Positions 6,476 through 13,894 of a stretch of 21,606 nucleotides of DNA are shown here, one piece after another. The stretch is from UKL13-2 sp043793345 (GTDB taxonomy: Bacteria > Pseudomonadota > Gammaproteobacteria > Burkholderiales > Usitatibacteraceae). Where the stretch lies: NCBI GenBank assembly GCA_043793345.1, contig JAYVXF010000092.1:1-21606 (forward strand), read 5' to 3'. A program made the translations under genes and the position numbers. The stretch's first letter is position 1. Every line of letters begins with the position of its first letter. The notes below the pieces were generated by a model that worked only from the letters and a program-made list of their open reading frames with translations, was not told the DNA's origin and did no database searches.

Positions 6476-9220
6476 TCATCCGAGGATCTTTTCAAAAAAC
6501 GCCGCGCGATACGCTGGCGAAGAATCCCGTCCGGGGAAAACCCGCATCGCGACTTCCATGCCGAGCCGCCGATAGCTCTCCCATTGCGCCTCATCGAAAA
6601 ACTGATCTGCGGTCGGCTCCTGTGGAAATGCGGGGTGTGTGGCGCGGTATTCGCAAAGGTCGGCCGCAGAACTGGTCAGCAGCCGCGGCTTGAGAATGAT
6701 GATTCGCGCATCGGGATCCTTTCGGCGCGCGCCGACTTCAATGTTGGACAAGCGGGCGTCGTGATAGACATTGACCAGAACGGCGCATTTGTCGTGCAAT
6801 GGCAACGTGCCGTCCTTGCCACGGAAAAAGTCGGTGGTCTTGCCAAAAACGCCGCCAAGGTTCACGTCGTTGGTGACCACGCCATCGACCTCCAGCTCGA
6901 TGCCGAAATCGATTCGCGCGAGCCGCGTGAGATTGGCCAGATCGCCAAACTCGTACTTCGGATCGGCACCACAGTCGCAAATCACGATCAACTTTATTTT
7001 GCGTTGTGGCCGCAGCAATTCGTAGGCGGCGGTGTTTTCGAAATGGCCACCATCGGAGAGATATTGCCAGGCGCGACGGGTGCCGTGGAAGCGCGCCAGC
7101 AGTTCATCGAAAAGATAAATCTGCGTTTTGAATGCGGCGCGCAAACCGGTGTCGCGAACCCTTAGCGAACTGGCACGAATTTGCGATCCCCACCATCGGC
7201 CGAGCCGCACATTGGCCAGCCCCAGGAACAGCGAGTAACTCAGACTGGTGCGGCGGCCGAGCCCGGTCGTAAACGCGGCGCCGGAAACACCGATCCATTC
7301 GCCGACCGTCAGCGCAGCACCGGTCTCGGTTCTGGCGTCCGGTTGCGGCATCGGAAAGGTTTCTTTGTCGTAAGCCAGTCCGCCCGGAATGACCGCGAGC
7401 GGCTTACCCTTGCGATCCGACTGCACCAGTTGTTCGGTCGGGTCGCTGGTCAGATTCATGCAGGTGTTGATGATGTGCATCGGCGCATAGGCGTTGCGAT
7501 ACAGATCGGCGATCTCCATGAGGTCGCCGGGCGCAGGCTCGGTCACGCTGCGCAAGTGTTCCTGACCGGCAAGGAAGCGCAGCGAATTACTGGCGCCCAG
7601 ATACGCGCGCGTGATGCGGGCGGTGTAAATGCCCTGCAGTGTTGAGAGATTCAGAAAACCCGGAAATCGCCCAGCCGCCAATGTAATCACCAAATTCAAG
7701 CCGACGGCGAGCAACACGATTAACAAATACGGCAGATGTGCGTCGCGCGACGCGAAGGCGTCGGGATCGGGCCGCAGGCCATTCCACGCAATCCAGAGCA
7801 TGGATTGCGCCCACATCACCGCGACCAGCAGCGCGAGAATGGTGCCGGCGATAGCGGCCAATTTACTGAGCGGAATTTTCGCCAGCCATGGCGGCGCTTT
7901 GCGCTCGCTGCCCATGCTCGATAGCCGCCGCGCGAGCCATATCAACACCGCCGCAACGATGGCCGGGCTCAACGATTGCCAGATATTGGCCCCCTGCACA
8001 TAGAGCGTCTGCGCGATGGTGTCGATCAATGCGACCGCGCCAATCAGCGCCGCGCAAATCATGCCTGTTGACAATCGGCGCGTAAGAACCACGCGCCGAC
8101 GCGTGACCGTTTCGTTTAAGGCGGCCGTCAGCACATACCAGACCGGACCAAACGTCGCCAGCAGGCCTTCGGCGGCGAGCAAATAGGCAATGGGCTGCCA
8201 GAACGGATATCGCTGTTCGATGAAGTATGCGAGCGACAACATCAAAATGCCAATGCCGACGCAGACAGTCGCGGCGATCGACCAGATTCTCGCGCCACCG
8301 GTCGCGTCGTCCGCTTCGTCAGGATGGGTCAGCCAGAACGCGAGACCTGCCGGCAGAATCCACAACGCGATGGTGGGCAACAGCAGCCACCACCAGGGGC
8401 TCCACCAGATCGAATTCAGCTGGAGCGGCAGGTGCACGGTCGCGAGCACCTCGATGATTGCGTCGCGTTCAACGTCGGCGAAACCGGCGAGAAACGCGGT
8501 CGCGCCGACACCCGGCAACCCCGCGTGCGCGGCCAGCGAACGAAGCATCGCGAGGAAGGCGAACAGGCCAAAGCAAACGGTGCCGAGCACATAGTGGGTG
8601 GCGCACCAGTTGCGAATATGCACCGCCACTGCGTAGACCAAATCGCCCGCGCCACTGGGGATCAGGTAGCGGCCATTTTCGCGAAGCCATGCCAGAGCCG
8701 CGAGTCCGGGTCTTTGCGGGTCGTAGGTGGTCTCGCTTCGCAGTCGCGTCGGTGGCTCTTCGGTGAAAACGCGATATGCCTGATCTGCGATCTGTTTGTC
8801 AGACAGCGCCGCAGGCGCGAATAGACCGGTCGCGGATTGAACGGGCGGTGCAGGACGGTCGAGTCTGCCCGGCACAAACAAACTGGAAAAAAAGCCGCCG
8901 ATGTATCCGCCGCCACTGACGGTGGAAAGATAATCGAATTGTCGCAGCATGCTGGTTGCCGCGGGGCCAGGCGCGGAGGATGGCATGGATGTCACCGGTG
9001 CGAACGTTTTTTCCATTCCTTGCATCGCCCCCAGACTGAACGTCGCGCTGCGAATCCCGCCACCGGACAGGGCGAGCCCCCATTGCGTAGTGGCGTGTGC
9101 TTCTGGCCGCTGTATCCGCATGGTATCGCGCCGATGCATTGCGCGGTCTCGTTCGAACCCGTAATCGGGTGACGATGGTAGCGGCAGCGGATCTGCTTCA
9201 GTGGTGGCCTTGGGTTCCAT
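6476..9220 (-). CDS. Patatin-like phospholipase with large multi-spanning membrane domain
   Basis: The protein has 914 residues from the ATG at 9220, preceded by GGAG at good spacing. An in-frame ATG at 9358 would overlap the upstream gene and adds a low-complexity tail. Patatin motifs are present: the oxyanion loop GGGIRS (53-58), the nucleophile motif TVSGGGYIGG with Ser102, and the catalytic Asp motif DGGHFEN with Asp723. The nucleophile context is TVSGG, the variant common in GGGIRS-type patatins, rather than strict GxSxG. Between Ser and Asp, residues about 208-516 hold roughly seven or eight hydrophobic helices, so a membrane domain is inserted in the hydrolase. The expected activity is acyl-ester hydrolysis of membrane lipids at the inner membrane. 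It is the last gene of the minus-strand cluster, 79 bases after the two-helix membrane protein. A self-targeting or membrane-remodelling role is only a guess. Confidence 0.88.
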   Translation of the reverse strand: MEPKATTEADPLPLPSSPDYGFERDRAMHRRDTMRIQRPEAHATTQWGLALSGGGIRSATFSLGAMQGMEKTFAPVTSMPSSAPGPAATSMLRQFDYLSTVSGGGYIGGFFSSLFVPGRLDRPAPPVQSATGLFAPAALSDKQIADQAYRVFTEEPPTRLRSETTYDPQRPGLAALAWLRENGRYLIPSGAGDLVYAVAVHIRNWCATHYVLGTVCFGLFAFLAMLRSLAAHAGLPGVGATAFLAGFADVERDAIIEVLATVHLPLQLNSIWWSPWWWLLLPTIALWILPAGLAFWLTHPDEADDATGGARIWSIAATVCVGIGILMLSLAYFIEQRYPFWQPIAYLLAAEGLLATFGPVWYVLTAALNETVTRRRVVLTRRLSTGMICAALIGAVALIDTIAQTLYVQGANIWQSLSPAIVAAVLIWLARRLSSMGSERKAPPWLAKIPLSKLAAIAGTILALLVAVMWAQSMLWIAWNGLRPDPDAFASRDAHLPYLLIVLLAVGLNLVITLAAGRFPGFLNLSTLQGIYTARITRAYLGASNSLRFLAGQEHLRSVTEPAPGDLMEIADLYRNAYAPMHIINTCMNLTSDPTEQLVQSDRKGKPLAVIPGGLAYDKETFPMPQPDARTETGAALTVGEWIGVSGAAFTTGLGRRTSLSYSLFLGLANVRLGRWWGSQIRASSLRVRDTGLRAAFKTQIYLFDELLARFHGTRRAWQYLSDGGHFENTAAYELLRPQRKIKLIVICDCGADPKYEFGDLANLTRLARIDFGIELEVDGVVTNDVNLGGVFGKTTDFFRGKDGTLPLHDKCAVLVNVYHDARLSNIEVGARRKDPDARIIILKPRLLTSSAADLCEYRATHPAFPQEPTADQFFDEAQWESYRRLGMEVAMRVFPGRDSSPAYRAAFFEKILG

Positions 9221-9299
9221 TGCAATCTCCGATTTTTTCCCGTCGATGCGGCAATTTTGTTGTTGCCGCCGGACGCGTAGCGAGCCTGGTGTCGCGACA

Positions 9300-10763
9300 C
9301 TATGGCCGCGTTGCCGCCAATCGCTTGTCGCCGAAATAAACGAATTCGGTTTTGGCACCGCAACCCTTCACCGAATCGGCGAATACCGTTGCATCGGCAC
9401 GCGAATCAAACGTGAAACTCATCGTGCTGCCGGTCGAAATATTGCGTTGGTCAACGACCGGCAACCCGCTGTCACGCCTTTGTTGACTGAGCTTCTCGAC
9501 CAGGCATCTGGCCTGATTTTCAATCAGCGCCGGCCACGTGACCAGCGCGTAGTATTTGGTGCCTTCGAACGTGGCGCTTGGCACCGGCGTGGGCGTTTTT
9601 GCAAAGCTAGCCTGCTGACGGCTCACGCTGGCCTTGTCCAGCGCGCTCACTTCGGCACCAATACCTTGCCATTGCTTTTCGTTGAGCGCGATCAGGGCTT
9701 GCCGCTGCAACTCAGGCGAGTAGCCGGTTGCGGTCGCCACCTTGATCACGGCCGAGGTGTAGTTAGCCTTTTCGAGTAAGCGCTGCGCCTTGTATGCAAG
9801 CAGCTTGTCCTGATGCCTGGATAGATTGAGCAACAGCGACAGCAGGGTTTCACCTTTGGTCTCGGCCATTGCAATGGGTCGCAGCAGGTCGATGGCCGCG
9901 CGATCCCTGGCAAGCGGCGCGTCGAGCGCGTCCAGTGCTTCGATCTGACGTCCAATGGTCTGGCGCTTCCGGCTCAACTGATCGGCCCAATAGTCTTGCA
10001 GCGTCGCCGGTGTCGGAGAATTTGCAGCGGGCATGGTGAGCGATGCACCAAGCTTAGGCAGAACAGCATTCGGATTGATCGCGGCTGGCTCAATTCGCTT
10101 GCCGTAGATGATGCTGCGACCCGATTGGGCGTGCGCGCTGGCGATTCCAAAAAATTCAGCGGCGGATTTGGTCGCCGATACCGCCAGAGGTTGCTTGGGC
10201 ACCAATTGGTATTGGCCGCTTTCACGATCAAATTTCAACCTGAACGCCGAACCTTTCTTCTCTTTAAGGTCTGCCAGTCTGATCGGATACCTGAATACTG
10301 CGTCGCCGCCTTTTTTGTGGACGATTTCGATTTCATCGCTGTCAAGGAAAGGTTTTTCCTGCACCACAACAAACTCATCGCGCCGCAAATCCGGATCGTT
10401 GATATCCTGTGTGCGAACAAAAACACCTTCCGTCTTGGGCTCAAACCGGTCGGTCGGCTGGGCATCGCTGATGTCCATCCGCAGCACGTATTTTTTCTTG
10501 CTCTCGTTGTCGAAATTAACAAACCACCACGCACAGCACGCCACCACCAGCGCCGCACTGAATACCCAGACTGCGACATAAATCCGTCGATATAAGCGCA
10601 ACGCTTCCTGCCGGGGAGGATTGGCGTCGTCTGCTTTATCCAGCGCTCCCTTGGCCTGACGAATGCCGTAGATCATGATGAAAAGCGTGATGAAGAATGG
10701 GCCGTAGAGAAAAAACACTTCGACCAAACCCTTAAGTGAAAACCCGGTGGCTTCTGTCGTCAT
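9300..10763 (-). CDS. Two-helix membrane protein of unknown function
   Basis: The protein has 487 residues from the ATG at 10763, preceded by AGGAG seven bases upstream; an ATG at 10826 lacks an RBS. Transmembrane helices lie at about 13-34 and 61-82, separated by a short charged loop, and a large soluble C-terminal part follows. I recognise no family. Residues about 84-190 look beta-rich (paired charged and hydrophobic strands). Residues about 260-385 are helical with Leu/Ala/Glu/Lys runs that could be HEAT-like or coiled coil. The last 90 residues (from TKYYALVTWPAL) have alternating strand and helix signatures and two Cys. Since it lies between the EXORDIUM-like gene and the membrane patatin, it may be a partner or scaffold of the patatin. 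A short hairpin precedes it in the 184-base gap. Confidence 0.8.
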   Translation of the reverse strand: MTTEATGFSLKGLVEVFFLYGPFFITLFIMIYGIRQAKGALDKADDANPPRQEALRLYRRIYVAVWVFSAALVVACCAWWFVNFDNESKKKYVLRMDISDAQPTDRFEPKTEGVFVRTQDINDPDLRRDEFVVVQEKPFLDSDEIEIVHKKGGDAVFRYPIRLADLKEKKGSAFRLKFDRESGQYQLVPKQPLAVSATKSAAEFFGIASAHAQSGRSIIYGKRIEPAAINPNAVLPKLGASLTMPAANSPTPATLQDYWADQLSRKRQTIGRQIEALDALDAPLARDRAAIDLLRPIAMAETKGETLLSLLLNLSRHQDKLLAYKAQRLLEKANYTSAVIKVATATGYSPELQRQALIALNEKQWQGIGAEVSALDKASVSRQQASFAKTPTPVPSATFEGTKYYALVTWPALIENQARCLVEKLSQQRRDSGLPVVDQRNISTGSTMSFTFDSRADATVFADSVKGCGAKTEFVYFGDKRLAATRP

Positions 10764-10872
10764 TTTCCGACTCCTGGTGGTGCAACGATTTCTAAATTGT
10801 TTGAAAAAACGCCAACACTGTCGCAAAAAAATGTTCGCCCCGTTTCATCGCCGCAAAGTGCGCAAACAGCGA

Positions 10873-10910
10873 GGCATCGATTGATGCCGGCATCGTTCCA
10901 TGCCGCCGGC
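10873..10910. other. Nested hairpins in the gap inside the minus-strand cluster
   Basis: Two overlapping palindromes can form here: GGCATC-GATT-GATGCC (10873-10888), and GCCGGCAT-CGTTCC-ATGCCGCCGGC (10886-10910), the latter pairing fully with one bulged C. They are mutually exclusive because they share 10886-10888. No T-run follows directly on the minus strand, so this is not a canonical terminator. The position, in the longest gap of the cluster (184 bases), suggests an mRNA processing site, an attenuator or an operator that sets separate levels for the last two genes. Confidence 0.4.
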
Positions 10911-10947
10911 TGATTCGGGCGTATTGGCAAATGGCTTCGTTTATTGC

Positions 10948-11892
10948 TTAGGTGTGGGGTTGGGAAATTGGGCCTTCCGGTCCGTGCACGGCGTTGGAAT
11001 ACATGAACTGGATTGGGATGCGCCGCTTGCCGCTGGCAATGCGGACTTCCTTGAATACCTGATCGAGATTGGTCGCAACGAAGATGGGCTGGTCGCCGAC
11101 TTCATGACCACGGCGCGAATTCCAGCCGATGAAATCGTTGTTGTTTTTCTCGATGGCGTCATTGACGTCCGGGTCGGTGCGAAATTCATTGATCTCGTGA
11201 TAAAGCGTGCCGACCACGTTTTTCCAGGGACGGTTGAACGCGACAATACCGTTCTCGCCGCCCGCATCCTGCAACTCCGAATAAACACTGGCGGAGTAAT
11301 AAAGCGTCACCGTTTTGCCACCGCGACGAATATGCAGCGAGCCGTGAAACCCGCCCAAACCCTGGGTGGAAGAGGCGTTGCCGAGATGCAGCGTTGTCCC
11401 TGAAGGCAGAATGAGATTGAACAACGCGGTGTCCAGATCTTTTTTCTTCAGGAGCGAGCTATCGTAAAGGCTGGTCACCACTGCCTTGACATCGGCCTCG
11501 TCCAGGCGCTTCGGTTTGGCGTCATCGAGGATGAACGATTCGCGCATGTCGCACGAAACCGCGGCACCGGGAAAATATTGCACCATCACGTTGTTGAGTC
11601 GCCGGTCGGTCATTGCCAGATTTATCGCCGTGTCGATCGAGACAATATCGCTGGCCTGCCACGACGCCGATCCGCCGAGATAAATATTCTGGAACTCCAT
11701 TTGCGGCACCACCTTGCCACCGTGGTACATAAGATCGTCCATCACTGATGGGTTGATACCCGGTGTGATCGCTTTGGGCATCGCGAGGGCCTGCGGCAAG
11801 GCGCTCCGGTCAAAGTAAAGGCGCTCGGCTTTCGATCCCTTGCGCGCCTGCACGCGCATGGGGTGTGGTTGGTCGGAATAATATGTAGCCAT
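10948..11892 (-). CDS. EXORDIUM/PHI-1-like protein with HExxE putative metal site
   Basis: The 314 residues begin at an ATG with AGGA nine bases upstream. Several features recall the phosphate-induced protein 1 (EXORDIUM) family: MYHGGKVVPQMEFQNIYLGG (55-74, cf. yHGGpv...vniY.iwyG), GGFHGSL (180-186), HEINEFRTDPD (232-242, cf. sHElaEa.TDP) and GW-N4-GHEVGD (256-267). His232, Glu233, Glu236 and Glu264 could bind a metal, so it may be a peptidase relative, but no activity is established for this family. There is no signal peptide or membrane segment, unlike secreted plant members. It follows the GMC oxidoreductase by 79 bases in the same direction and is the second putative metalloprotein of the cluster besides the astacin. 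An unrelated fold with convergent motifs cannot be excluded. Confidence 0.72.
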   Translation of the reverse strand: MATYYSDQPHPMRVQARKGSKAERLYFDRSALPQALAMPKAITPGINPSVMDDLMYHGGKVVPQMEFQNIYLGGSASWQASDIVSIDTAINLAMTDRRLNNVMVQYFPGAAVSCDMRESFILDDAKPKRLDEADVKAVVTSLYDSSLLKKKDLDTALFNLILPSGTTLHLGNASSTQGLGGFHGSLHIRRGGKTVTLYYSASVYSELQDAGGENGIVAFNRPWKNVVGTLYHEINEFRTDPDVNDAIEKNNNDFIGWNSRRGHEVGDQPIFVATNLDQVFKEVRIASGKRRIPIQFMYSNAVHGPEGPISQPHT

Positions 11893-11971
11893 GGTAAAAA
11901 TTCCTCTGCTGGTGGGTTACGCCCCAAGTCGACTTGCGGCGGTGATCGGATGAATTGCTTTATGCGCGTTC

Positions 11972-13867
11972 TCATCTCCCATTGGGCCGCAGGCCCGCGT
12001 CAACGAGCATCGCCTCGGCCGCCTTTTCTGCAATCATGTACACCGCGCTCGCAATGAAAAAGCCCGGTATGCGCGGAAACACGGACGCATCGACCACCCG
12101 CAGCCTGCCGGTGCCGTGTACGCGAAAATCGGTGCTGAGCACGCCGCCGCTCGCAGCCGGGCCGATCGGGCAGGTGCAGGAAGCGTGATGACCCCAGGCG
12201 TTGTCTTTCACGAATTGCCGCAACGCGTCGTCGGACTGCACGGCGGCACCGGGAATTTCCTCCTCGGCCACGAGCCCGGTTGCTTTCAGCGGCAGCATCA
12301 TTTGGCGTACGTACTTGATCCCCGCAACGACGGAATCAAGATCCTCCTGACGGTCATCGGTGCCTTCGTTGAAGTAGTGAAAATTAATCTCGGGCGTATC
12401 GCGCGGATCGGCCGAGCGCAAGGTAACTTCGCCCTTGCGGTTGTTGGTGTGCGCCTTGAGAATGGCCCACGTCAGGTAGTTGCGGTGCGACGGAAACAGC
12501 GCGGAATAGCCGGGGAAATAGCCCCTGAATGAACCGAGCAGCGCGAAACAGATCAGATCCGGCAGCGCCCGCGCGGGCATGGATCGCCTGATCATCGCCA
12601 GCACCGCACCGTTGCTTGCGTAAACGCCACGGCGGCGGTTTTGCCAGTCGGCGAATTGCGCATCTCCATTCCTGAAACCGGCACCCCGCAGCACTTCCCA
12701 TTCATCAAAATCCATGCGGTGAACGACACCCACCTCGTATCGATCCTGCAGATTTTTTCCCACACCCACCAGATCGACATGCACGGGAATGCCAAACTTC
12801 GACAGCGTTTCGCGTGGGCCAATACCCGAGAGCATCAGCAACTGCGGCGTATTGAAAGCACCACCGGCGAGAATGACTTCTCTTGATGCGCGTACTTCGC
12901 GGCGCTCGCCTTCGGTCGGGCTTGCCGTGCTGTGCGCGCGATAGAGGCGCTCGCCTTTAAGGTATTCAACGCCGACCGCCTGATTGGATGAATCGAGAAT
13001 GACCCGCGACACGAGTGCGTTCAGTTCGATGTGTAGCCGCCCGGGAAAGCGCTCGGCAATGTCCAGCACACGCTCGCGCGTGCCCATGCGCTGGTGGTTG
13101 TTGGTCGCCAGCGGCGTGTAGCAAATTGCCTCGGCGTTGGCGTTGATGAAGCGCCAGTCATTTGGATCCGCCTGACCCTGCACAAATCGCCGCAAAGCCG
13201 CAAGGGGATTTTTCCTGCCCAGAAACACCGCCTCAACAGCATGGCTCAACACCTTGACGAGGACATGGTCGCCCAGCGCAGCAGCCGGTATGGATTTTTC
13301 CGTATGCAGCCAACCGTCCCAGCCGTGGCGGGTCGGATTGAAACCGAAGAGCTTACTCATCCAGCGATACGGGAATGCGCGATGCTTACAACGCTCCAGG
13401 CGCTCGAAACGTTTGCGCATGTTCTGCGCGCTCCAGCTCGAGTCGCCTGTCAGTTGCGCGATGTGATTCCAATCGGCATTGTGCGGATACACCGTGATCA
13501 TGGCGTTGTGCGCGGTACAGCCACCAAGCGTGCCTGCGCGCGGATACAAGATGCCGTCCACGCGCCTGCCATCACAGGTCTCGCGGTATTTATCGTCGCG
13601 CTTCTGCTGCGTTGTATCGGCGTAATGTCGCACGTAAAAATTCCACGCCATTCGCGTGTTTTCCGAAGCGAACGGATGGAAGGCGGGCACGTCATATTGT
13701 TCCCGGCAGCTTTCGTCGTCAGGCAGAGACCCACCGCCGTTTCCTGCCGCCTTCGCGTCGCTTCCCGCTTCAAGCAGCAGTACCGTGCGACCGGACTCGG
13801 CCAGTCGCGCCGCGACCGTGCCGCCACCTGCACCTGAACCAACCACGATGTATTCATAGCTGTCCAT
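11972..13867 (-). CDS. GMC family FAD-dependent oxidoreductase
   Basis: This 631-residue flavoprotein oxidises alcohols, sugars or related CH-OH groups. The N-terminal dinucleotide fold is clear: VGSGAGGGTVAARL (9-22) and LLLEAG with Glu33 for FAD ribose binding. The GMC C-terminal domain contains WGHHASCTCPIG (558-569), with the active-site His, then LRVVDASVFP (about 590-599) and PGFFIASAVYMIAEKAAEAM. The second catalytic His/Asn of classical GMC enzymes is not obvious in PGFFIAS; this is the variant seen in a subfamily of bacterial GMC proteins. There is no signal peptide, so it is cytoplasmic or exported with a partner. The gene lies 27 bases after the diheme cytochrome gene, suggesting the cytochrome as electron acceptor. 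The substrate is unknown. The start matches the canonical N-terminus, although its RBS is weak. Confidence 0.92.
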   Translation of the reverse strand: MDSYEYIVVGSGAGGGTVAARLAESGRTVLLLEAGSDAKAAGNGGGSLPDDESCREQYDVPAFHPFASENTRMAWNFYVRHYADTTQQKRDDKYRETCDGRRVDGILYPRAGTLGGCTAHNAMITVYPHNADWNHIAQLTGDSSWSAQNMRKRFERLERCKHRAFPYRWMSKLFGFNPTRHGWDGWLHTEKSIPAAALGDHVLVKVLSHAVEAVFLGRKNPLAALRRFVQGQADPNDWRFINANAEAICYTPLATNNHQRMGTRERVLDIAERFPGRLHIELNALVSRVILDSSNQAVGVEYLKGERLYRAHSTASPTEGERREVRASREVILAGGAFNTPQLLMLSGIGPRETLSKFGIPVHVDLVGVGKNLQDRYEVGVVHRMDFDEWEVLRGAGFRNGDAQFADWQNRRRGVYASNGAVLAMIRRSMPARALPDLICFALLGSFRGYFPGYSALFPSHRNYLTWAILKAHTNNRKGEVTLRSADPRDTPEINFHYFNEGTDDRQEDLDSVVAGIKYVRQMMLPLKATGLVAEEEIPGAAVQSDDALRQFVKDNAWGHHASCTCPIGPAASGGVLSTDFRVHGTGRLRVVDASVFPRIPGFFIASAVYMIAEKAAEAMLVDAGLRPNGR

Positions 13868-13894
13868 GATTGCGCGCCGGGTCGGTCGAGTTGT

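Noticed and set aside
6476..9220. Type VI secretion phospholipase effector with immunity protein
   Set aside because: No VgrG, PAAR or other secretion genes are in the window, and the enzyme is itself a polytopic membrane protein, unlike known patatin effectors.
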